Both the position numbers and the translations under genes were made by a program. Positions 1-7,476 of a stretch of 64,000 nucleotides of DNA are shown here, in pieces. This stretch comes from VRUE01 sp963812335 (GTDB taxonomy: Bacteria; Actinomycetota; Thermoleophilia; Solirubrobacterales; 70-9): NCBI GenBank assembly GCA_963812335.1, contig CAWEUU010000002.1:97025-161024 (forward strand), in the 5' to 3' direction. A model generated the notes under the pieces. The model was given only the letters and a program-made list of their open reading frames with translations, did no database searches and was not told the DNA's origin. Within the stretch, counting starts at the first letter, position 1. Each line of letters starts with the position of its first letter.

Positions 1-1030
1 GCTGTCCCTGATTCTCGTATCCCATCTTGGTCGCCCAAAGGGCAAGGTCGCTTCCGAGCTGTCGATGAGGCCGGTCGGCGAAAGGCTGGCTGAACTGCTT
101 GGCTGCGAGGTTCGGCAGGCTCCTGCGGTGGTCGGTGAGGAGGTCGAGGCAATGGCGGGGAAGCTTGGTCCGGGGGAGGTTCTCCTGTTGGAGAACGTGC
201 GGTTTGAGCCCGGCGAGACCGACAACGACGCGGACCTGGCCGACTCGCTCGCGCGCTTGGCTGACGTCTACGTAAATGACGCCTTCGGCGCGGCGCACCG
301 GGCGCATGCGAGCACCGAGGGCGTCGCCCACCGGCTGCCCGGCTACGCGGGCCTGCTGCTGGAGAAGGAGCTGGGCGAGCTGGGCAAGGTTGTCGAGTCG
401 CCCGAGCGGCCGCTCGTCGTCGTCCTCGGCGGGGCCAAGGTGAGCGACAAGGTCGGCGTGATCGACCGCTTCCTCGAGCTCGCCGACCGGATCCTGATCG
501 GCGGGGCGATGTGCTTCAGCTTCTTCCGCGCGCAGGGCAGCCCGACCGGCGACTCGCTGGTCGAGGAGGCGGGCGTCGAGCTGGCCGCCGAGGCGCTCGA
601 GCGGGCGGGTGAGTCGAGCTGCGAGCTCGACCTGCCGACCGACCTCGTGCTCGGGCGCGAGTTCGACGCCGAGACCGAGGTCAAGACCGGCGAGGGGATC
701 GTCGTGCCGGACGGCTGGATGGGGCTCGATGTCGGGCCCGCGACCGCGGCTGCCTACGCCGAGTCGATCGGCGCCGCCGGCACGGTGCTCTGGAACGGGC
801 CGATGGGCGCCTTCGAGCTGGCGCCGTTCGCGGCCGGGACCAGGGCCGTCGCCGAGGCGGTCGCGGCCAGCCCGGCGACCACGGTTGTCGGCGGCGGCGA
901 CTCGGTCGCAGCGCTGCAGCAGTTCGGGCTTGCTGAGAAGGTGGACTGGGTCTCAACCGGAGGAGGAGCATCCTTGGAGCTGTTGGAGGGAAAGAAGCTG
1001 CCCGGCGTGGAGGCGTTGAGCGATGCCTGA
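1..1030 (+). CDS. pgk: phosphoglycerate kinase (5' end outside window)
   Basis: Converts 1,3-bisphosphoglycerate and ADP to 3-phosphoglycerate and ATP in cytosolic glycolysis. The reading frame is open from base 2, so the gene enters from the left and the N-terminal domain start is missing; about 342 residues remain of a family length near 390-400. Visible PGK signatures are SHLGRPKG near the beginning, LLLENVRFEPGE, the ATP-site segment VLGGAKVSDK, LWNGPMGAFE and the C-terminal VGGGDSVAAL plus STGGGASLE. It overlaps tpiA by 8 nt, indicating translational coupling in a pgk-tpiA-gpmI operon. Confidence 0.97.
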   Translation, partial: LSLILVSHLGRPKGKVASELSMRPVGERLAELLGCEVRQAPAVVGEEVEAMAGKLGPGEVLLLENVRFEPGETDNDADLADSLARLADVYVNDAFGAAHRAHASTEGVAHRLPGYAGLLLEKELGELGKVVESPERPLVVVLGGAKVSDKVGVIDRFLELADRILIGGAMCFSFFRAQGSPTGDSLVEEAGVELAAEALERAGESSCELDLPTDLVLGREFDAETEVKTGEGIVVPDGWMGLDVGPATAAAYAESIGAAGTVLWNGPMGAFELAPFAAGTRAVAEAVAASPATTVVGGGDSVAALQQFGLAEKVDWVSTGGGASLELLEGKKLPGVEALSDA

Positions 1031-1769
1031 GCGCACGCCCTATCTCGCCGCCAACTGGAAGATGCACAAGACGGTCGCCGAGGCCACGGACTTCGTCGAC
1101 GCGCTGTTGCCGCGGATCGCCGCGACCCAGCACGACGTCGTCATCTGCCCTCCGTTCACCGCCCTCGCCGCGGTCGTCGAGCGGCGCTACGGCACCGCGG
1201 TCAAGGTCGCAGCTCAGAACATGCACGAGCAGGAGGCCGGCGCCTTCACCGGCGAGGTGTCAGCGTCGATGCTGGCCGAGCTCGATGTCGAAGCGGTGGT
1301 CCTCGGCCACTCCGAGCGCCGCCAGTACTTCAACGAGACCGACGAGGCGCTGGCGCGCAAGGTTCCGGCGGCGCTGGCGGCGGGGCTGGAGCCGATCCTC
1401 TGCGTCGGCGAGAGCGAGGAGGCGCGCGACGCCGACCAGACCAAGGGTGTGCTCGAGCGCCAGCTGCAGGCCGACCTCGCCGCCGTCGAGTCGGCAAGGC
1501 TGCCCGAGGTGGTGATCGCCTACGAGCCGATCTGGGCGATCGGCACTGGCCGCACCGCCACCCCCGGGCAGGCCCAGGACGCCTGCGCCTTCATCCGCGA
1601 CGTTCTGCGCGAGCGCGACTCCGGCGACGCGGTGCGGATCCTCTACGGCGGCTCGGTCAAGCCGGCCAATGCCGCCGAGCTTCTGGCCCAACCCGACATC
1701 GACGGCGCCCTCGTCGGCGGCGCCGCCCTCGACCCGGACGACTTCGCCGCGATAGTCGAGGCTGCCTGA
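1023..1769 (+). CDS. tpiA: triosephosphate isomerase
   Basis: Interconverts dihydroxyacetone phosphate and glyceraldehyde 3-phosphate. The 248-residue product has the normal family length. The substrate-binding AANWKMHK (N11, K13), the catalytic histidine H96 in LGHSERR, the catalytic glutamate E168 in AYEPIWAIGTG and the phosphate-binding YGGSVKPANA are all present, so it should be active. Its ATG lies inside the last codons of pgk. It is followed by a 14-bp inverted repeat and then gpmI. Confidence 0.98.
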   Translation: MPERTPYLAANWKMHKTVAEATDFVDALLPRIAATQHDVVICPPFTALAAVVERRYGTAVKVAAQNMHEQEAGAFTGEVSASMLAELDVEAVVLGHSERRQYFNETDEALARKVPAALAAGLEPILCVGESEEARDADQTKGVLERQLQADLAAVESARLPEVVIAYEPIWAIGTGRTATPGQAQDACAFIRDVLRERDSGDAVRILYGGSVKPANAAELLAQPDIDGALVGGAALDPDDFAAIVEAA

Positions 1770-1771
1770 TG

Positions 1772-1818
1772 TTCCGCTGTTCCTTTGCCGTGTTATTTCC
1801 GGATAAGGAACAGCGGAA
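1772..1818. repeat. 14-bp perfect inverted repeat in tpiA-gpmI spacer
   Basis: TTCCGCTGTTCCTT (1772-1785) is exactly complementary to AAGGAACAGCGGAA (1805-1818) with a 19-nt loop. The right arm ends 6 nt before the gpmI ATG and contains its only purine-rich ribosome-binding candidate, so folding would hide the start. No T-run follows, which argues against a simple terminator. The CGCTGTT core also occurs in the hairpins at 15203 and 39463. Confidence 0.8.
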
Positions 1819-1824
1819 GGCCTG

Positions 1825-3369
1825 ATGGCGGCTCTTCCCTCTCTGGCACTGGTGATCCTCGATGGATGGGGCCTGGCCTCACCTGGGCCGGGCAACGCCA
1901 TTTCGCTCGCTGAGACCCCTGTCTTTGACCGGCTCTGGGCCCGTTACCCGCACACCGAGCTCTCGGCCCAGGGTCGCGACGTCGGTCTTCCGGATGGGCA
2001 GATGGGCAATTCCGAGGTGGGGCACCTGAACCTCGGCGCCGGGGCGATCGTCAAGCAGGACCTGGCGCGGATCGACGATGCGATCGCCGACGGCAGCTTC
2101 TTCGACAACGACGTTCTGCGGGCCGCCTGCGACAGCGCCCGGCGCAGCCCGCGCGGCCGCCTGCACCTGCTCGGGCTGGTCTCCGACGGCGGTGTCCACT
2201 CCGGCTGGGAGCACATCGAGGCGACGATCGAGCTGGCCTCGCAGGAGGGCGTCCCGGACGTCGTCTTTCATGCATTCACCGATGGTCGCGACACGCTGCC
2301 GCACGGCGGCCGCGGCTACCTCGGCGAGCTCGAGCGCTGGCTGCGCCAGGCCGGCCGCGTCGGCACGGTCGGTGGCCGCTACTACGCGATGGACCGCGAC
2401 ACCCGCTGGGAGCGGACCAAGCTGGCCTACGACGCGATCGTCCACGCCAGCGGCCTGCGGGCGATGAGCGCCGACGAGGCGATCGAGGCGGCCTACGCGC
2501 GTGACGAGAGCGACGAGTTCGTCAAGCCGACCGTGATCGGCGACTACGACGGCGCCGCCGCCGGCGACGTCGCGATCTTCGTCAACTTCCGCCCCGACCG
2601 CGCCCGCCAGATGAGCCGCGCCCTGGCCGAGCCCGACTTCGAGGAGTTCTCGCGCAGCGGCGGCCCGCTGCTCGACCTGACCACGATGACCTCATACCGC
2701 AAGGGCTGGAATTACCCGGTTGCCTTTCCCGAGGCCCGCCCGCAGACGACTCTGGCCAAGGTCGTGTCGGAGGCCGGTGGACGGCAGCTGCACGTCGCCG
2801 AGACCGAGAAGTACGCGCACGTCACTTACTTCTTCAACGGTGGCCGCGAGGAGGAGTGGGAGGGGGAGGAGCACTTCCTGGTCGAGTCGCCGCGCGACGT
2901 GCCGACCTATGACCACAAGCCCGAGATGAGCGCTCGCGCCGCCGCCGACACCTTCGTCTCGCACTGGTCGGAGGGGGCGTACCGCTTCGGCATCATCAAC
3001 TTCGCCAACCCCGACATGGTCGGGCACACCGGGGTGATCCCGGCGGCCGTGAAGGCGCTCGAGGAGGTCGACGGTTGCCTCGCCGACGTTGTCGCCGCGG
3101 TCGAGCGCAGTGGCGGCGCCTGCATGATCACCGCCGACCACGGCAACTGCGACCACATGCTCGAGCCCGACGGCTCGCCCAACACCGCCCACTCGCTCAA
3201 CCCGGTCCCCCTGATCGTCACCGCCGACGACCTTCAGCTCCGCGACCGCGGCATCCTCGCCGACGTAGCCCCCACGGCCCTCCAGCTCCTCGGCATCCGC
3301 CAACCAGAAGCAATGACCGGCAGGTCGCTTGTGGTCGGTGGTGCCGGTGATGCCTCCGCAGATGCCTAG
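1825..3369 (+). CDS. gpmI: 2,3-bisphosphoglycerate-independent phosphoglycerate mutase
   Basis: Isomerises 3- and 2-phosphoglycerate by a metal-dependent alkaline-phosphatase-like mechanism. The product has 514 residues, as expected for iPGM. LVILDGWG at the N-terminus carries the first metal aspartate, MGNSEVGHLNLGAG carries the phosphoserine, and TADHGNCDHM near residue 435 carries C-terminal metal ligands. Third member of the pgk-tpiA-gpmI cluster. Its last codons and stop lie in the left part of the palindromic element at 3336-3467, so the C-terminal GGAGDASADA may derive from that element. Confidence 0.97.
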   Translation: MAALPSLALVILDGWGLASPGPGNAISLAETPVFDRLWARYPHTELSAQGRDVGLPDGQMGNSEVGHLNLGAGAIVKQDLARIDDAIADGSFFDNDVLRAACDSARRSPRGRLHLLGLVSDGGVHSGWEHIEATIELASQEGVPDVVFHAFTDGRDTLPHGGRGYLGELERWLRQAGRVGTVGGRYYAMDRDTRWERTKLAYDAIVHASGLRAMSADEAIEAAYARDESDEFVKPTVIGDYDGAAAGDVAIFVNFRPDRARQMSRALAEPDFEEFSRSGGPLLDLTTMTSYRKGWNYPVAFPEARPQTTLAKVVSEAGGRQLHVAETEKYAHVTYFFNGGREEEWEGEEHFLVESPRDVPTYDHKPEMSARAAADTFVSHWSEGAYRFGIINFANPDMVGHTGVIPAAVKALEEVDGCLADVVAAVERSGGACMITADHGNCDHMLEPDGSPNTAHSLNPVPLIVTADDLQLRDRGILADVAPTALQLLGIRQPEAMTGRSLVVGGAGDASADA

Positions 3370-3467
3370 CACCGGCCTGCGGCCGGTGCAAAAGTCTGCG
3401 CCTTCGGCGCCCAGGATCACTCAGCGGTGCCAGGGGGGCACGTGCGGAGGCATCACCGGCACCACCG
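3336..3467. repeat. long palindromic element with 25-bp perfect arms and three internal hairpins
   Basis: Bases 3336-3360 are the exact reverse complement of 3443-3467. Between them lie three further hairpins: 3369-3377 with 3381-3389 (9 bp, 3-nt loop), 3398-3402 with 3406-3410 (5 bp, TTC loop) and 3427-3431 with 3437-3441 (5 bp). One strand can therefore fold into a four-way, cloverleaf-like shape. The left arm overlaps the gpmI stop codon at 3367-3369. There is no T-run, so it is not a standard terminator. Confidence 0.85.
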
Positions 3468-3501
3468 CGCCATCGTCATCAGCTGACGGCCTCTCAGCGC
3501 A

Positions 3502-4701
3502 ATGGTGTGTGTGGTGAGGGACTCGCCCGAAAGATTGCGGTTTGAGATTGGGGCGCGGGATGGGGCGGCGCGCGCGGGCGTGCTTCACACGCCGCACGGG
3601 GAGGTCCAGACGCCGGCTTTCATCCCGTTGGCTACCAAGGGGACGGTGCGGGGGTTGGAGGCTCGCGAGGTAGCTGAGCTCGGCTACGAGCTGATCCTCG
3701 GCAACACGTATCACCTGTTTGTCTCGCCCGGGCCGGATCGGATTGCCGCTGCGGGCGGCCTGCATGGGTTCATGGGCTGGGACGGGGCTCTGATCACGGA
3801 CTCGGGGGGCTTCCAGGTCTTCTCGTTGGCCCATGGCGGCGTTGCCGATGAGGTGAAGGGGAAAGGGCGGCCCGGGGGGGACCACGGGTCGGTGGTCTCG
3901 ATCGACGAGGAGGGGGTGCGGTTCAGGTCCTACAGGGACGGGCGCGAGCTGTTCATCTCGCCCGAGGTCTCGATGGAGGTGCAGGCCAAGCTCGGCTCCG
4001 ACATCGCCCTGGTCTTCGACGAGTGCACGCCCTACCACGCCGACCGCGAGTACACCGCGCGCTCGATGGAGCGCACCCACCGCTGGCTCGACCGCTGCCT
4101 CGCGTGGCACGGAGAGCACGGCCCCGTGCGCCAGGCTGTGTTTGGGATCGTCCAGGGCGGGGTCCACGAGGATCTGCGGCGCGAGTCGGCGCAGGCCGTG
4201 TCTTCGGCTGGGGTCGACGGAATCGCGATCGGCGGCACGCTCGGCCGCGACAAGGAGGAGATGCGCGCCGTGCTCGAGCTGACCGCGCCGCTGCTGCCCG
4301 AGGAGGCGGCCAAGCACCTGCTCGGGATCGGCGACGTCGACGACCTGCTGACCGGGATCGCGCTCGGCCTCGACGTCTTCGACTGCGCGATCCCGACCCG
4401 CCTCGCCCGCCACGGCACCGCGCTCGTCGCCGATCCCGAGAGCCGCTACCGGCTCGACCTTCGCAAGGCCGGCTGGGAGGGCGATCGCGAGCCGATCGAC
4501 CCCGACTGCCCCTGCCCGGCATGCCGCAACCACGACCGCGACTACCTCAGCTACCTCTCCCGGGCCGAGGAGCTGACGGCCGTCCGCCTGCTCTGCCTGC
4601 ACAACCTGACCTTCATGCGGCAGCTGGTCGACGGCGCCCGCGCGGCGATCGCCGCCGGCCGGCTGAAGGAGTACGCCGCCGGTTATTCCGTGTTCTTCTG
4701 A
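3502..4701 (+). CDS. tgt: tRNA-guanine transglycosylase
   Basis: Exchanges guanine-34 of GUN-anticodon tRNAs for a queuosine precursor. The product has 399 residues. DSGGFQVFSL carries the catalytic base aspartate, GLDVFDCAIPTR carries the nucleophilic aspartate, and CPCPAC with a downstream HNL histidine forms the zinc site. The ATG at 3502 is used; a GTG at 3517 is an alternative and neither has a strong ribosome-binding site. The 3' end overlaps the convergent kinase gene by 19 nt. No queuosine synthesis genes are visible nearby. Confidence 0.95.
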   Translation: MVCVVRDSPERLRFEIGARDGAARAGVLHTPHGEVQTPAFIPLATKGTVRGLEAREVAELGYELILGNTYHLFVSPGPDRIAAAGGLHGFMGWDGALITDSGGFQVFSLAHGGVADEVKGKGRPGGDHGSVVSIDEEGVRFRSYRDGRELFISPEVSMEVQAKLGSDIALVFDECTPYHADREYTARSMERTHRWLDRCLAWHGEHGPVRQAVFGIVQGGVHEDLRRESAQAVSSAGVDGIAIGGTLGRDKEEMRAVLELTAPLLPEEAAKHLLGIGDVDDLLTGIALGLDVFDCAIPTRLARHGTALVADPESRYRLDLRKAGWEGDREPIDPDCPCPACRNHDRDYLSYLSRAEELTAVRLLCLHNLTFMRQLVDGARAAIAAGRLKEYAAGYSVFF

Positions 4702-5912
4702 ACCAGTTCCTTGAACTCTTCGACCACCCGGTCAACCGAGTCGCCCGCGACTTCGGTCGCCTTGACGCCGGTCGCCTGGTCGGTGGCGAGGATCACCGCG
4801 GCCGCCACGGCGGCCGCGATCAGAACGAGGGCGACGGTGGCGAGCACGAAGCGGGCGAAGCGGGAGAAGGCGCTGCGCTTGGCGGGGGCTGGGTGCGCCA
4901 CCGGCGGAGGGCCCGCGGGGGCCTCGGGCTGGGGGGCGCGCGGGATCGGGCGAATGCTCGGCGAGGGCGGGCGCAGCTCGGTGCGCTCGGTCTGGTCGAG
5001 GCGGCGGGTCGCCTCCTCGCCGCCCAGCACCTGGGTCGCGCTCTCTCCCTCCTCTAGCGGCAGGGTCACGTCCTCGCCCTGTAGCCCCATCTGCAGGCCG
5101 CCGGCGAGCTCGTCGGCGCTGGCGTACCGCCGCGCCGGATCGCCCTCCAGCGCGCGCAGCACGGCGCCGCCCAGGGTCTCCGGCACGTCGCCGTTGTAGG
5201 TGCTCGGCGGCAGCGGCCGCTCGTTCTGTTGGCGCACGGCAAGCTCGGCCAGGGACGAGCCCTCGTAGGGCAGGCGGCCGGTGAGGAACTGGTAGAGGAC
5301 GACGCCAAGGGCGTAGACGTCGGTGGCCGGCGTCGCCTCCTCGCCGCGCACCTGCTCGGGCGCCAGGTAGGCGGCGGTTCCGACCACCGAGCCGACCTGG
5401 GTGATCCGGGTCTGGGCCAGCGCGCGGGCGATGCCGAAGTCGGTCAGCTTGACCGTCATCGGGCCGCCGCCGACCGGCCCGCCGACGACCATCAGATTGC
5501 CCGGCTTGACATCGCGGTGGATGATCCCGCGCCGGTGCGCGTAGTCGAGCCCGGCGCAGGCCTGGACGCCCGCCTCGGCCGCGGTCTCCGCCGCAAGCGG
5601 GCCCTGGCGCTGCAGGATCTGGGCGCCCGAACGCCCTTCGGCGTACTCCATGACGATGAAGTGGCGCGCCTCGTCGATCCCGGTGTCGTAGACCTGCACG
5701 ATGTTGGGGTGGATCAGCTTCGCCACCGCCAGCGCCTCGCGGCGGAAGCGGGCGACGAAGCGCTCGTCGTCGGAGAGGTGCTCGGCGAGGATCTTGACCG
5801 CGACGGTGCGCTCGAGGATCAGGTCGGTCGCCTTGTAGACGTTCGACATCCCGCCCGAGCCGAGGCGGTCGCCGAGCTCGTAGCGGCCGGAAAGGGTGCC
5901 CGCCTCCATCAT
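4683..5912 (-). CDS. PknB-like membrane Ser/Thr protein kinase
   Basis: A Hanks-type kinase of 409 residues. The kinase domain covers about residues 10-270: glycine loop GSGGMSNVY, VAVK lysine K40, HRDVKPGN loop with D134 and N139, DFG with D158, and an APE-like LAPEQ. A Pro-rich linker (about 310-345) leads to one transmembrane helix near 350-375 and a short extracytoplasmic tail of about 35 residues. PASTA repeats, usual in PknB proper, are absent. The gene starts 4 nt inside the upstream lipoprotein gene (ATGA overlap), suggesting a functional pair; the kinase may phosphorylate envelope or division proteins, which is inference. Confidence 0.93.
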   Translation of the reverse strand: MMEAGTLSGRYELGDRLGSGGMSNVYKATDLILERTVAVKILAEHLSDDERFVARFRREALAVAKLIHPNIVQVYDTGIDEARHFIVMEYAEGRSGAQILQRQGPLAAETAAEAGVQACAGLDYAHRRGIIHRDVKPGNLMVVGGPVGGGPMTVKLTDFGIARALAQTRITQVGSVVGTAAYLAPEQVRGEEATPATDVYALGVVLYQFLTGRLPYEGSSLAELAVRQQNERPLPPSTYNGDVPETLGGAVLRALEGDPARRYASADELAGGLQMGLQGEDVTLPLEEGESATQVLGGEEATRRLDQTERTELRPPSPSIRPIPRAPQPEAPAGPPPVAHPAPAKRSAFSRFARFVLATVALVLIAAAVAAAVILATDQATGVKATEVAGDSVDRVVEEFKELVQKNTE

Positions 5913-6472
5913 TCGCCTTCGCCCGCGGGCGCGCCCGGGCTGACCCCTCCCGAGGGCCCTTCGCTGCCTTCTTCATTGCTCGGCGGCGCGCCGGTCCCGT
6001 TTTCCGTGGCCTTGCCTTCGCCCTTGTCCTGCGGCGGCGGTTCCGGCGACTTCGACGGCGCTTCCGGTTCAGCTTCGTTCCGCGGCTTCTTTTCCTTCTT
6101 GTCCTTCGGGGACTTTTCTTCCCCTTCGTCTTCTTCTTCGGGGATCGTCGCCGGTGCGATCGTTTCGTCGGGTTCTTCGCAGCCCGCGATCACTTCCTCC
6201 AGTCGAACCGCCCCTCCTTCGAGCGCCTGCTTCAGCTTCGGGTCGACCCCTTCGAGGGCTTCGATCTGTTCGCCGACCTGTTCGGCGGCGCTTTCGGCGC
6301 CGACGCAGTCGCCTTCGGCGGCGAGCTGCTGGACGCTTTCGAGGTTGGCGGTGATCTCCCGCGCCGTCTCGCCGGGCAGCAGCTTGGCGTCTTCGCCGCC
6401 GCAGGCGGCGAGCGTCGCGGCAATCGCGACAGCGAGTGCGAGGGTGAGCGGTAGGCGCGACGGGTGCTGCAT
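5909..6472 (-). CDS. putative lipoprotein with disordered acidic tail, paired with kinase
   Basis: Starting at the ATG at 6472 the product has 187 residues. A short basic start and hydrophobic segment end in LAAC, a lipobox, so it should be a lipoprotein. A helical segment of about 80 residues with two further cysteines is followed by a low-complexity tail rich in Glu, Lys, Pro, Ser and Gly. It is not assigned to a family. The 4-nt overlap with the downstream kinase gene suggests a role in sensing for, or being a target of, that kinase; this is inference from position only. Confidence 0.75.
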   Translation of the reverse strand: MQHPSRLPLTLALAVAIAATLAACGGEDAKLLPGETAREITANLESVQQLAAEGDCVGAESAAEQVGEQIEALEGVDPKLKQALEGGAVRLEEVIAGCEEPDETIAPATIPEEEDEGEEKSPKDKKEKKPRNEAEPEAPSKSPEPPPQDKGEGKATENGTGAPPSNEEGSEGPSGGVSPGAPAGEGE

Positions 6473-6525
6473 CCGGCCGAGTCTAGAGAACGGCCTGCGG
6501 CGCAATATTTCCCTGCACCTGAGCG

Positions 6526-7269
6526 TCATGAGCCGACGTGGAGGCGGTCGCCGAGGCGGCGCGGCAGCCCGGCCGAGGAGATCGACGTCGCCGCCCGCTC
6601 GATGTCGTAGGGCACGCGGTGGAAATGGGCGCTCTGCCCGCCTGTGTCGAGCTCGAGCCAGGCGGCGCGCGGGTCGCCGTCGCGCGGCTGGCCGACGCTG
6701 CCGGGGTTGATCAACCACGAGCCCGCGGCCAGATCGAGGCGGAAGCCGCCGTCGGCCTGGGCGCCGCGCACGTTGTCCTCCGCTCCCCCGGGCGCGGGAC
6801 GCGTGAAATAGAGCGAGACGTGCGAGTGCCCGATCAGGGCGATTCTCGCCGCCTGCGCGTCGAAGCAGGCCTCGGCCTGCTCGGCTGACAGCACGTACTC
6901 CCAGACCGGGTCGCGCGGCGAGGCGTGGAAGAGATCGATGCCCTCGCGCGCTCCGGCCGGCTCGAGCTCACGCAGATGCGCCAGCGTTCGCTCGGCGACG
7001 TTCTTGCGCGTCCACGCCACCGCCTCCGCCGCGGCCTCGGAGAAGGCGGAGATGTCGAGCGCGCCGAGCACCGCAAGATCGTGGTTGCCGACGAGGCCGA
7101 TCGCACATCGTTCGCGCACGAGGTCGGCGCACTCGTCCGGCTCGGCGCCGTAGCCGAGCGTGTCTCCGAGGCACCAGATCTCCTCGGCATCGACCTCGTC
7201 GATCGCCGCCAGCGCCGCCTCGAGGGCGGGTAGGTTGGCGTGGATGTCGCTGATGACCGCTACGCGCAC
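6526..7269 (-). CDS. metallophosphoesterase (YfcE/MJ0936-like)
   Basis: A calcineurin-like phosphoesterase of 247 residues, probably a cytosolic phosphodiesterase. Metal ligands are visible in AVISDIHANLPAL (D and H), WCLGDTLGYG (D), GLVGNHD (N, H), a FHASP histidine and IGHSHVSLYF. The C-terminal INPGSVGQPRDGDPRA segment is typical of the YfcE-type subgroup. The GTG at 7269 was chosen because VRVAVISDIHAN aligns with normal family starts. That codon is the edge of the 167-bp palindrome at 7269-7435, so the promoter lies within or beyond it. Confidence 0.88.
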   Translation of the reverse strand: MRVAVISDIHANLPALEAALAAIDEVDAEEIWCLGDTLGYGAEPDECADLVRERCAIGLVGNHDLAVLGALDISAFSEAAAEAVAWTRKNVAERTLAHLRELEPAGAREGIDLFHASPRDPVWEYVLSAEQAEACFDAQAARIALIGHSHVSLYFTRPAPGGAEDNVRGAQADGGFRLDLAAGSWLINPGSVGQPRDGDPRAAWLELDTGGQSAHFHRVPYDIERAATSISSAGLPRRLGDRLHVGS

Positions 7270-7435
7270 TGGTGCCCTGCCCCGCAACTTCCGGCCGGAA
7301 ATGACGGCCCCAGATCGCCGCCATACTGCGTCCTCGGTCGTCCGAATAGAACCACTATTCGGACTCCCTGCGTCCTTGTCTGGCGACGCCTGTGTCTCGT
7401 CATTTCTCGGCCAACGTTACGGGGCAGGGCACCAG
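7269..7435. repeat. 167-bp imperfect palindrome between divergent genes
   Basis: The outer arms 7269-7284 and 7420-7435 are perfect 16-bp complements, and the central hairpin 7340-7349 / 7355-7364 is a perfect 10-bp pair with a 5-nt loop. Both are centred on the same base (7352). The intervening arms pair partly, for example ATGACG at 7301-7306 with CGTCAT at 7398-7403. It fills nearly the whole gap between the metallophosphoesterase and argS. It could be a structured repeat, or the centre (GTCCGAATAG) a divergent operator. Confidence 0.8.
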
Positions 7436-7476
7436 ACCAGCGTACCCGGGCCCGCTCCGACTCATACGATGCGAGC

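Noticed and set aside
1772..1818. The tpiA-gpmI hairpin as a rho-independent terminator
   Set aside because: There is no T-run after either arm, and it would end an operon before gpmI; the arm also covers the gpmI ribosome-binding region.
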